A stretch of DNA of 64,000 nucleotides from Amycolatopsis orientalis DSM 43388 (lineage in GTDB: Bacteria; Actinomycetota; Actinomycetes; Mycobacteriales; Pseudonocardiaceae). Shown one piece after another: positions 51,345 to 59,282 of this stretch (its first letter is position 1; the number at the start of each line of letters is the position of its first letter). The notes under the pieces were generated by a model that did no database searches, was not told the DNA's origin, and saw only the letters and a program-made list of their open reading frames with translations. The DNA lies in contig NZ_ASXG01000158.1 in the NCBI RefSeq assembly GCF_000411975.1, positions 62,001 to 126,000 on the forward strand, in the 5' to 3' direction. Position numbers and translations under genes: made by a program.

Positions 51345-52784
51345 TCACCAGCCAGAAGGAAGCGGACGTCCCTCAGCGAAGCCCGCCGCGGACTGCACGC
51401 CCAGCACCGCGCGCTCGTGGAACTCTTCGAGCGTTCGCGCGCCCGCATACGTGCAGGACGAGCGGACGCCCGAGCAGATCGAGTCGATCAGGTCCTCGAC
51501 GCCCGGCCGGGCCGGGTCCAGCGCCATCCGCGACGTCGAGATGCCCTCCTCGAACAGCGCCTTGCGCGCGCGGTCGAAGACATTGTCCGTGCGCGTGCGG
51601 GCGCCGACGGCGCGCTTCGACGCCATCCCGAACGACTCCTTGTACGGCCGGCCCTGCTCGTCGTAGCGCAGGTCGCCGGGCGATTCGTGGGTGCCGGCGA
51701 ACCACGAGCCGACCATCGCCGCAGACGCGCCCGCGGCCAGCGCCAGCGCGACGTCGCGCGGGTGCCGGACGCCGCCGTCCGCCCACACGTGTTTGCCCAG
51801 TTCACGGGCCGCGGCGGCGCATTCCGCGACCGCGGAGAACTGCGGGCGGCCGACGCCGGTCATCATCCGCGTGGTGCACATCGCGCCGGGCCCGACGCCG
51901 ACCTTGACGACGTCCGCGCCCGCGTGGATGAGGTCGCGCGTGCCTTCGGCGGTCACGACGTTGCCCGCCACGACCGGCACCTTCGGCGACACCGAACGCA
52001 CCGCCTTGAGCGCGGCGATCATCTTTTCCTGGTGCCCGTGCGCGGTGTCGACGACCAGCGTGTCGACGCCCGCGGCCAGCACGGCCTCGGCCTTCGCGGC
52101 GACATCGCCGTTCACGCCGATCGCGGCGGCGACGCGCAGCTTGCCCTCAGCGTCGGCGGCCGGGGTGTAGATCTCCGAGCGCAGCGCGCCCACCGCGGTC
52201 AGGACACCGGCGAGGCGACCGTCGGCATCGAGGCCGAGGGCGAGCCGTCCGCCGTGGCTGTGCAGGAGTTCGAAAACCTCGCGCGGCGGCGTGTCCAGCG
52301 GCACGGCGACAACGGCGGGTTCGGCGACGTCGGCCAGTCGCGCGAACCGGTCGACGCCCGCGCAGGCGGCCTCGTCCACGACACCGACCGGCTTGCCGTC
52401 ACCGTCGACGATGACGACCGCGCCGTGTGCTCGTTTGTGCACGAGGTTGAGGGCGTCGGCCACCGCGTCGCCGCCGGTGAGGACCAGCGGCGTGTCCCAG
52501 ACGACGTGCCGGGACTTCACCCAGGAGACGATTTCGGCCACCGCGGCGGTGTCGACGTCCTGCGGAAGCACGACAAGCCCGCCGCGGCGAGCGACGGTCT
52601 CGGCCATCCGCCGCCCGGCGACGGCCGTCATGTTGGCCACCACCAAGGGGATCGTCGCGCCAGTGCCGTCCACAGTGGACAAGTCGACGCCGAAGCGGGA
52701 TTCCACGTCCGAACGGTTCGGCAGCAGGAACACGTCGTCGTATGTCAGGTCGTGAGCGGGCACGTGCCCATCCAGAAAGCGCAC
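51345..52784 (-). CDS. guaB1: GuaB1 family IMPDH-related protein
   Basis: TIM-barrel purine nucleotide oxidoreductase of 479 residues. The start FLDGHVPAHDLTYDDVFLLPNRSDVESR is typical. A CBS-domain insert lies at about residues 95-210. The substrate-binding Cys is in VGPGAMCTTRMMTGVG, with ADGGVRHPRDVALALAAGASAAMVGSWFAGTHE as the phosphate site. GuaB1 proteins of mycobacteria lack IMP dehydrogenase activity and have been linked to GMP reductase activity (recalled), so purine salvage is more likely than de novo GMP synthesis. GTG at 52784. Confidence 0.88.
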   Translation of the reverse strand: MRFLDGHVPAHDLTYDDVFLLPNRSDVESRFGVDLSTVDGTGATIPLVVANMTAVAGRRMAETVARRGGLVVLPQDVDTAAVAEIVSWVKSRHVVWDTPLVLTGGDAVADALNLVHKRAHGAVVIVDGDGKPVGVVDEAACAGVDRFARLADVAEPAVVAVPLDTPPREVFELLHSHGGRLALGLDADGRLAGVLTAVGALRSEIYTPAADAEGKLRVAAAIGVNGDVAAKAEAVLAAGVDTLVVDTAHGHQEKMIAALKAVRSVSPKVPVVAGNVVTAEGTRDLIHAGADVVKVGVGPGAMCTTRMMTGVGRPQFSAVAECAAAARELGKHVWADGGVRHPRDVALALAAGASAAMVGSWFAGTHESPGDLRYDEQGRPYKESFGMASKRAVGARTRTDNVFDRARKALFEEGISTSRMALDPARPGVEDLIDSICSGVRSSCTYAGARTLEEFHERAVLGVQSAAGFAEGRPLPSGW

Positions 52785-52851
52785 GAGACACCAGGCTACG
52801 TGGCTTGCGCGCGAGACGCTAACCCGGCGTGGCGCGTGGAACAATGGCCAG

Positions 52852-53316
52852 GTGGACAGCCGTGATCGCGACGAACAGGGGCGGGCCCGCAACGCCCGCC
52901 CGCGTGATGGTCTGGGCCGCCCGCTGCCCTATGGCGCAGACGGGGTGCCGCGCCAGCCCGAAGGCGTGCAGCGGACCCCGGCGGAGACGCTGGCGGAGGC
53001 GCAGGACCTGCTGGACGCCGGCCGTCCGTTCCACGCTCACGAGGTCTTCGAGGACGCGTGGAAGGCAACGGACGGACCGGAGCGCGAGCTGTGGCGTGGC
53101 CTGGCCCAGCTGGCGGTGGGGTTGACGCACGCGTTGCGCGGGAACGGCACCGGGGCGGTTGCGCTGCTGGAACGGGGTGCGGAGAACATCGCGCCGTTCC
53201 GGGAGAAGCCGCACGGGGTGGACGTGGCCGGGTTGCAGCAGTGGGCGCAAGCGCTTGCGGCGGAGGCTCGGGAGCGGGCTCGGGTGGTCCCGGAGGTTCC
53301 TCGGCTGGCTCGGTAA
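52852..53316 (+). CDS. DUF309 protein
   Basis: Protein of 154 residues. The helical DUF309 core is TLAEAQDLLDAGRPFHAHEVFEDAWKATDGPERELWRGLAQLAVGLTHALRGN, with the conserved H-x-H-E-V-x-E-x-x-W pattern that may bind metal. The N-terminal 40 residues are basic and disordered. GTG start at 52852. It is divergent from guaB1 and precedes two membrane/secreted unknowns on the same strand. Function of the family unknown. Confidence 0.8.
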   Translation: MDSRDRDEQGRARNARPRDGLGRPLPYGADGVPRQPEGVQRTPAETLAEAQDLLDAGRPFHAHEVFEDAWKATDGPERELWRGLAQLAVGLTHALRGNGTGAVALLERGAENIAPFREKPHGVDVAGLQQWAQALAAEARERARVVPEVPRLAR

Positions 53317-53366
53317 TTTTCCCGATTCGCCGGTGGCGCCCGGCTGCGGTCACTACTGTGCTGAGC

Positions 53367-54332
53367 GTGACGGAGACCGACGAAGCGGTACCGCCAGAAC
53401 CGACGATCACGGTCGCCTGGCTCGCCGGTGTGGTGCTGGCCGGCATCGGCGCTGGGCTGGCTCTGGTCGCGCTCACCTTGCCGTGGATTGTCGCGGACGC
53501 CGGCCGGAACCTGCACAGCCGCGGGCTGGCGGTGAGCGAGATCGGCAGCCAAGGGCTGATGTTCGCGGTGCTGCTGGTCGTCATGGCGATCGTCGCGGCC
53601 GCTTCGCTTTCGGCGAGCCGGCGTCCGACACTGGCCGTCCGGTGGTTTTCGACGTTCGTGGGGCCCATGTTGCCGGTGCTGGCGATTCTGCTGGGTTCAC
53701 TGCCCTCGAAGGCGGCGCTGACCGCCGCGTATGGCCCGACGTCGCTCACCCTCAGCGCTAAGCCCGCCCAAGGGCTGATCCTGTTCACCTTCGGCACGGC
53801 ACTGCTCGGGTTCGGGCCGATGCTCGCCAGCTGGATGTCGGGTCCGGCGGTGACCATTCGTCGACCGAGTCCCCGGCCCGCCCGGCGACGCTCCGCCGCG
53901 CCGGTGCCGGTGGTGCTGGCTCTTGCCCTGGTGCCGGCGGTGCTGTCGTTTTCGCTGCCGTGGTTCACCACGGAAACCAACGGCGCTCCGCCGCCCGCGC
54001 TGGCGGCGAACTGGCTGCTCGTTTACCAGATCGCCCTGGCCTCGGTGCTGGTGCTGGCGGTTGGCGCGGCGTTGACCGCGGGCCGGGTTCGCTGGGGCTT
54101 CCGGACCGCGGCGCTGTATGTGTGCGCGGGTGTTTGGGGCGTGCTCGGCGGGTGCGTTTTGTTGTTCTGGGATCCGCTCGGACTCGCCGACCGGCTCGAC
54201 GTCGAACTCGGCACGGTCCAGATCGGCGGCGGGTACCTGGCCGCCGTGATCGCGGTGCCGTTGCTGCTGCTCGCCCTGTGGGCGGCGCCCGCTCCGGAGG
54301 TTTCGCAACCAGCGCTGGAGGATGCCGCGTGA
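53367..54332 (+). CDS. Polytopic membrane protein, unknown
   Basis: Protein of 321 residues with about eight membrane segments (VAWLAGVVLAGIGAGLALVALTLPW; LMFAVLLVVMAIVAAASL; VVLALALVPAVLSFSLPWF; LLVYQIALASVLVLAVGAAL; YLAAVIAVPLLLLALWAA). The two halves each contain an LPW motif near a helix end, hinting at an internal duplication. GTG at 53367 or 53358. It overlaps the next gene by four bases (GTGA), so the two are probably translationally coupled partners. Confidence 0.7.
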   Translation: MTETDEAVPPEPTITVAWLAGVVLAGIGAGLALVALTLPWIVADAGRNLHSRGLAVSEIGSQGLMFAVLLVVMAIVAAASLSASRRPTLAVRWFSTFVGPMLPVLAILLGSLPSKAALTAAYGPTSLTLSAKPAQGLILFTFGTALLGFGPMLASWMSGPAVTIRRPSPRPARRRSAAPVPVVLALALVPAVLSFSLPWFTTETNGAPPPALAANWLLVYQIALASVLVLAVGAALTAGRVRWGFRTAALYVCAGVWGVLGGCVLLFWDPLGLADRLDVELGTVQIGGGYLAAVIAVPLLLLALWAAPAPEVSQPALEDAA

Positions 54333-55168
54333 ACCGACGGCCGAAGCGGGTCGCCGGGCGTCTCTCGGCCCCGGAGCCGGCGAAACGCGCGAGCCGGTTG
54401 CAGACGCTGCTCAAGGGACCTAAACGGATCGTCGCGGCAGTCGCCACCCTGTTGCTCGCCGCGGTCGTTCCCTGGGCCGCGCCCTGGCTGGTCGACCGGG
54501 GCAAGGACGTCTTCGGCGGGGAGCCGGTCACCGCGTCCAGCCACGACTTCCCGGATGTGGTCGCCGGGCGGTACTGGGCGACCGCCGCCACGATCACCGG
54601 GCAGCCCGAGTCGGTCGGGTTCGAGATATTCCAGCGCGAGGGCGCCCAGCTCGGCGTTTCCGGCCACGAGATCGCCTTGACCAGCAACCGGTCCGGCCGG
54701 ATCGACCTCGTCCGCATCACCGCTGTGGTGGAGCAGCGGCTCGCTCCGCTGTCGGGGACCGCGTACGTCCAGGATCCGCAGGGCACCGCGGAAGAACCGA
54801 TCATGGACTTCCACCTGGACTCCGGGGACGACGTGCCGGCGCTGGTGGCCGGACCCGACCCGGACCGAGCGAGCAGGCCCTACCTCGCGGACGGCAAGCT
54901 CCAATACCTGGAGAGCGGACAGACTCTCCACCTCATTCTCCGGGGCTCGACGCACCGGTGCTTTTGCACTTGGCGGGTGCGGATCGAGTACTCCTACCGC
55001 GGAGACCGGCGAACGCTCACCCTGCCGCCGCCCGGCTCGCCCGGCTTCAAGACCACCGCTTGGGGCTTCCACCGGGTCGAGTACAACCAGAACACCGCCG
55101 ACGGCGGTGGCGCGAAGCGGTTCGACTGCACCTCGGAGCCGGCGAAGTGCCGCACGGCTCCGAGGTGA
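54329..55168 (+). CDS. Single-pass membrane protein with extracytoplasmic beta-rich domain, unknown
   Basis: Protein of 279 residues. A basic N-terminus and one membrane segment (IVAAVATLLLAAVVPWAAPWL) precede an outside domain rich in beta strands (IDLVRITAVVEQRLAPLSGTAYV; LHLILRGSTHRCFCTWRVRIEYSYRGDRRTLTL). It has four cysteines: CFC and the C-terminal pair FDCTSEPAKC. Its GTG start overlaps the stop of the polytopic membrane protein, suggesting a two-component membrane unit. It ends four bases before the convergent MBL gene. No family recognised. Confidence 0.7.
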   Translation: MNRRPKRVAGRLSAPEPAKRASRLQTLLKGPKRIVAAVATLLLAAVVPWAAPWLVDRGKDVFGGEPVTASSHDFPDVVAGRYWATAATITGQPESVGFEIFQREGAQLGVSGHEIALTSNRSGRIDLVRITAVVEQRLAPLSGTAYVQDPQGTAEEPIMDFHLDSGDDVPALVAGPDPDRASRPYLADGKLQYLESGQTLHLILRGSTHRCFCTWRVRIEYSYRGDRRTLTLPPPGSPGFKTTAWGFHRVEYNQNTADGGGAKRFDCTSEPAKCRTAPR

Positions 55169-55172
55169 CCCG

Positions 55173-55796
55173 CTAGGCGTCCGGCCAGTCGGCCGACGCG
55201 GCTTTTTCCTTGCCGATCGTCGTCGCTTCGCCATGGCCGGTGCGGACGATCGTCGCGTCGGGGAGGGGGAAGAGGCGGTCTCGGATGGATTTCACGATGG
55301 TCGGGTAGTCGGAGTACGAGCGGCCGGTCGCGCCGGGCCCGCCGTGGAACAGGGTGTCTCCGGTGAACAGGACTGCCAGGTCGGGGCTGTGCAGGCAGAT
55401 CGCGCCGGGGGCGTGGCCGGGCGTGTGCAGCACGGTGAGGTCGGTGCCGGCGACGGTGATGACCTGTCCGTCGGCCAGGTCGCCGTCGGGCGCGCGGTCC
55501 GGGTGGGTCAGGTCCCAGACGACCCGGTCGGCCGGGTGCAGCAGGATCGGCGCGCCGGTGCGGTCGGCCAGCGCGGGGGCGGCGTTGACGTGGTCGTTGT
55601 GCGCGTGGGTGCAGACGATCGCGCGGACCGTGCGGTCTCCGACCACGTCGGCGATCGCGTCCGCGTCGTGCGCGGCGTCGATCACGATCACCTCGGAGCC
55701 GTCGCCGACTATCCAGACGTTGTTGTCCACGTCCCAGCTGCCGCCGTCGAGCTCGAACACGCCCGACGTGACCAGGTTCTGCACTATGGCCGTCAT
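55173..55796 (-). CDS. MBL-fold metallo-hydrolase (glyoxalase II-like)
   Basis: Zinc hydrolase of 207 residues. The metal motif is CTHAHNDHVNAAPAL (His64 to His69), followed by HTPGHAPGAICLH, LFTGDTLFHGGPGATGRSYSDY and RTGHGEATTIGKEK, the complete set for glyoxalase II-like or persulfide dioxygenase-like enzymes. It is shorter than true hydroxyacylglutathione hydrolases; in this lineage mycothiol thioesters are plausible substrates (inference). It is divergent from the OYE-family gene, with two palindromes in the shared promoter region. Confidence 0.85.
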   Translation of the reverse strand: MTAIVQNLVTSGVFELDGGSWDVDNNVWIVGDGSEVIVIDAAHDADAIADVVGDRTVRAIVCTHAHNDHVNAAPALADRTGAPILLHPADRVVWDLTHPDRAPDGDLADGQVITVAGTDLTVLHTPGHAPGAICLHSPDLAVLFTGDTLFHGGPGATGRSYSDYPTIVKSIRDRLFPLPDATIVRTGHGEATTIGKEKAASADWPDA

Positions 55797-55837
55797 GCCG
55801 CAGACCCTAGTGGCCCGCGAGGCATACCGCCGGTACT

Positions 55838-55866
55838 TACTTTCGAGTATTCTTACTCGCGGTAAG
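55838..55866. promoter_or_regulatory. Two adjacent palindromes in the MBL/OYE divergent promoter
   Basis: TACT-TTCG-AGTA (55838-55849) and CTTAC-TCGCG-GTAAG (55852-55866) lie 25-53 bases upstream of the oxidoreductase start. They resemble the site at 6481-6496 (shared TTACTCGC and GTAA-N-TTAG words), so a TetR-type regulator may act on both loci. Confidence 0.5.
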
Positions 55867-55890
55867 TTAGCCGCGACGACGGGACCGCTC

Positions 55891-57111
55891 ATGACTGACC
55901 CCCGGGATCTGCTCGCCGAGCCGCTCAAGCTGCAGTGCGGGGCCGTGCTGCCGCATCGTCTCGCGAAGTCCGCGCTCAGCGAGCAGCTCGGCGACCGGCG
56001 CAATGCGCCATCCGCCGAACTCGCGCAGCTGTACCGGACCTGGGCTCGCGGGGGCGCTGGACTGCTGGTGACCGGCAATGTGATGGTCGATCCCACCGCG
56101 CTCGGGGAACCGCGCAACGTCGCGGTGCCCGCTGTTCCGGATCCGGCGGTGTACCGGTCGTGGGCGCGGTCCGTGGACGGGACGGACGCGCAGTTGTGGG
56201 TGCAGCTCAACCATCCTGGCCGGCAGAGTCCTCGGTACTTGTCCCGGCAGCCGGTCGCGCCGTCGGCGGTGCCGTTCGGCGATCGAGGGGTGCGGACGGC
56301 GTTCGCCGCGCCGCGAGCGTTGACCGGGGACGAGATCGAAGCGGTGGTGGAGCGGTTCGCGTTGTCGGCGCGGACGTTCGTCGACGCCGGATTCGCCGGC
56401 ATCCAGATCCACGGTGCGCACGGGTACCTGATTTCGCAGTTCCTCTCGCCGTTGGTGAATCGGCGCGACGACGAGTGGGGACGCGACCGCAGCCGGTTCC
56501 TGCTCGAGGTGGTGCGCGCGGTCCGCGCCGCGGTGGGGGATCGGGTGCCGGTTTCGGTGAAGCTCAACAGCGCTGATTTCCAGCGCGGCGGCTTCGCCGA
56601 GGACGAGTCGTTGCGAGTTGTTCGCGCGCTGGGCGAGGCGGGCATCGACCTGCTGGAGATTTCCGGCGGTACGTACGAGCGGGCTGCGATGATGGGGTCC
56701 GGCCGGGCGAGCACGCAGCGGCGCGAAGCGTATTTCCTGGACTACGCGGCGAAAGCCCGGCAGGTCAGCGACGTCGCGCTGATGGTCACCGGCGGGTTCA
56801 CCACGGCGGCCGGGATGGCGGAGGCGCTGGAATCCGGCGCGCTGGACGTGATCGGGATCGGCCGTCCGTTCACTGTGGACCCCGCGTTGCCGGGACGGCT
56901 GCTCGCGGGCGAGGACGTCCGCGCCGAACGGCGTTGCCCGCACACGGGAATCCGGCTCGCCGACAGCCTGCTCGAGATCCAGTGGCACACCCAGCAGATG
57001 CACCGCGTCGCCGCGGGCAAACCGGTCGACCTGAAGCGCGGCGCGTGGCGGACGCTTGCCCAGGCCGGACTCAGCGATCCGCTGAACGCGTTTCGGCGGG
57101 TGCGCGCGTGA
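55891..57111 (+). CDS. Old-yellow-enzyme family NADH:flavin oxidoreductase
   Basis: FMN-dependent TIM-barrel oxidoreductase of 406 residues. Features include QLNHPGRQSPR, the signature IQIHGAHGYLISQFLSPLVNRRDDEWG with the substrate-binding His pair, VSVKLNSADFQRGG, and MVTGGFTTAAGMAEALESGALDVIGIGRPF for FMN phosphate. It resembles the 2,4-dienoyl-CoA reductase branch without the C-terminal FeS and NADPH domains. The substrate is unknown, probably an enone. It may share a regulator with the acyl-CoA reductase at 4402. Its last 41 bases overlap the convergent Pr6Pr gene. Confidence 0.88.
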   Translation: MTDPRDLLAEPLKLQCGAVLPHRLAKSALSEQLGDRRNAPSAELAQLYRTWARGGAGLLVTGNVMVDPTALGEPRNVAVPAVPDPAVYRSWARSVDGTDAQLWVQLNHPGRQSPRYLSRQPVAPSAVPFGDRGVRTAFAAPRALTGDEIEAVVERFALSARTFVDAGFAGIQIHGAHGYLISQFLSPLVNRRDDEWGRDRSRFLLEVVRAVRAAVGDRVPVSVKLNSADFQRGGFAEDESLRVVRALGEAGIDLLEISGGTYERAAMMGSGRASTQRREAYFLDYAAKARQVSDVALMVTGGFTTAAGMAEALESGALDVIGIGRPFTVDPALPGRLLAGEDVRAERRCPHTGIRLADSLLEIQWHTQQMHRVAAGKPVDLKRGAWRTLAQAGLSDPLNAFRRVRA

Positions 57112-57718
57112 GCTTTCGGTCGGCGACCCGGGCACCGCTGGCGAGCACGATGAAGAAGGCGCCGATGAACAGGCAGTTCAGCGCGACCTGTCCGTAACCG
57201 AGGCGATCGGCGTTGACGAACGGATACGGGTAATAGCCGTCGATCGCGCCGCGGACGAGCGTGAAAGCCAGCCACACCAAGGGATACAGGAGCGACCACC
57301 AGACGGTGCGCCATTCCAGCACGCGCGGAGCGAAGAACAACCAGCCGAGCACGCACAGCACCGGCGTGACCCGGTGCAGCAGGATGTCCGCGGCGAGCCC
57401 GAGCCCGTGGAGTTCGTACAGCCCGGCGAGCGCGACCTGGTAGACGACGCCGGTGACCACGATCCCGACCAGCGCGTCCAGCCACAGCACCCGCATCAGC
57501 GGCGAGGCGCCGCGCCCGCGAGCGAAAGCCGCAGCGGTGACCAGGACGAGCACGTTCGAGAGGATCGTGAAGTAGGTGAACAGGTTCGCCAGCCGTCCGC
57601 CGAAACTGGCGTACTGTCCCTGCCTCGGCACCAGCGCGACGATCTGGATCACGAGCGCGGCCAGCACGACGACCGCGGTCACCCCGAACCACAGCCGGGC
57701 CAACGCTTTCGACGACAT
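57071..57718 (-). CDS. Pr6Pr family membrane protein
   Basis: Protein of 215 residues with six membrane segments. Family-like motifs are FTYFTILSNVLVLVTA, HRVTPVLCVLGWLFFAPR, WWSLLYPLVWLAFTLVRGAI and YPYPFVNADRLGYGQVALN. Function unknown; related to FAR-17a/AIG1-type androgen-induced proteins, some of which hydrolyse lipids in animals. ATG at 57718. Its 3' end overlaps the OYE gene tail to tail by 41 bases. Confidence 0.8.
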   Translation of the reverse strand: MSSKALARLWFGVTAVVVLAALVIQIVALVPRQGQYASFGGRLANLFTYFTILSNVLVLVTAAAFARGRGASPLMRVLWLDALVGIVVTGVVYQVALAGLYELHGLGLAADILLHRVTPVLCVLGWLFFAPRVLEWRTVWWSLLYPLVWLAFTLVRGAIDGYYPYPFVNADRLGYGQVALNCLFIGAFFIVLASGARVADRKLTRAPAETRSADR

Positions 57719-57820
57719 ACCGCTGACACTACGGGTTCCGAGGCGGTCCTCCCGGCCCGACACGACCATGATTGATCGAGCCGGGCCGGGCGCCCCGTTC
57801 GCGACTGGGCGACTACCGCA

Positions 57821-59125
57821 TCACCGCACCGCCTTGACCAGCGCGGGCACGAAGACCGACGCGTCGATCGTTCCCCAGCCGCTCGCGATGTCGTAGCCCG
57901 GACCGGCCTTGAACCCTTCGACGCCGTACTGGCTGTTGTCCCCCTTGGTGACGTCGACGATCCCGGCCGCGGTGCCCTTCGGGCCCAGCTTCGAGTACAG
58001 CGCCGGGTTGATCTGGCCCAGCCGGCCGTGATTGGCCTGCACCGCCAACGCCAGCACCCCGGCGAACAGCGGTGCCGACTGCGACGTGCCCTGGACGCCT
58101 TCCATGCTGATGTCCGGGTAGGCCCGCATCGTGCTGCCGGTGATCTGCTTGACGCGGTTCTGCCAGGACGGCCGCGCGTACGCCTTCGACAGGCCCGCAC
58201 CTTCGCTGAACCCGTTGTCCGCCGCGTTGACGAGGTCGTCCGGCTGAGTGCGGACGCCGTTCGCGTCCAAGTGCAGCTGCGTGCCGCCCAGTGCGGTGAC
58301 GTTCGGGTCGCTGGCCGGCCAGCTCGCCACGCGGTACGGATACCTGCCGGTGCCTTGCAGGTACGCCCCGGTCGGGCCGTCGTCGCCGGACGACGCGACC
58401 AGCGTGACGCCCGCCTTGCTCGCCCGCTCCAGCGCCGGGTCGAGGGTCTTGATCGACTCGAACGACGGGAAGTTCTCCTCGGTGGTGCCGAAGCTCATCG
58501 AGACCACGTCGGCGATCCGGTGCTCGGTCAGGTAGTCGACGGCGTGCATCATTTCCGGCAGACCGGCGAAGCCCTGCGTCTCGGCGACCGGCGTGGCCGC
58601 GACGACGATCTTCGCGGCCGGAGCCATCGCGTGCATCATCGTGACGTCGAGATCGGTTTCTCCGCCCCACGACTGGCAGGTGGCGGTGTCGACCCCGGGA
58701 TCGGTGCACGCGGGGACCGCACCGGACGGCTGCAGCACCTCGACGTTCGCCGGCGGCAGGCCGTGCTGCCGCGAGTATTCGTCCAGCACCTGCTTGACCT
58801 TGTCGTCGCCGAACGACACCAGCGTGGCCACGGTGGACCCGGCGCCGGTGATGCCCTGGTTCCACAGCTTCGTGGCGTTGTACGCGCCGCTTTCCTTCGG
58901 CAGTTTGGCCATCGCCGCGTTGAGCCGCGCCACCCGCTCCTGCACCGTGGTCGCGCCGACGAACGACTGCGCGGCAGCCGAGAAGTGGTGTCGCGACGGC
59001 TGTGCCGGCGGCGCGGGCGCGGCACTGGCCGGTGCCGCCACCACGGTGGCGGCGAGCGCCACGCCCGCCAGCAGGGTCATCGGCCGCCCGAATCCCCGGA
59101 CGGCTGATTTCACCCGGAACGTCAT
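57821..59125 (-). CDS. Secreted S53 family (sedolisin) peptidase, short form
   Basis: Serine-carboxyl peptidase of 434 residues with a signal peptide (cut after ASA, near residue 36). The catalytic Glu156 and Asp160 are in GGETDLDVTMM, the oxyanion Asp in VASSGDDGP, and the nucleophile Ser348 in GTSQSAPLFAG. The calcium site is near YDIASGWGTID. Only about 45 residues separate the signal peptide from the catalytic core, so the usual large activation prodomain is absent. ATG at 59125. Confidence 0.88.
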   Translation of the reverse strand: MTFRVKSAVRGFGRPMTLLAGVALAATVVAAPASAAPAPPAQPSRHHFSAAAQSFVGATTVQERVARLNAAMAKLPKESGAYNATKLWNQGITGAGSTVATLVSFGDDKVKQVLDEYSRQHGLPPANVEVLQPSGAVPACTDPGVDTATCQSWGGETDLDVTMMHAMAPAAKIVVAATPVAETQGFAGLPEMMHAVDYLTEHRIADVVSMSFGTTEENFPSFESIKTLDPALERASKAGVTLVASSGDDGPTGAYLQGTGRYPYRVASWPASDPNVTALGGTQLHLDANGVRTQPDDLVNAADNGFSEGAGLSKAYARPSWQNRVKQITGSTMRAYPDISMEGVQGTSQSAPLFAGVLALAVQANHGRLGQINPALYSKLGPKGTAAGIVDVTKGDNSQYGVEGFKAGPGYDIASGWGTIDASVFVPALVKAVR

Positions 59126-59282
59126 GCTTTTCTCCTATCGACGCAGGCCAGTGCTTCCACTCTCGGGTACGCGGCCCTGGGCGCGACATCGACTTTCGTC
59201 GGGCGTTTTCCGGAATACGGCGAGGAAAACTGCCCGATGTCCGTAATGTGCCCACTCCTCCGGGGACCGCGGTCGGCGAGCA

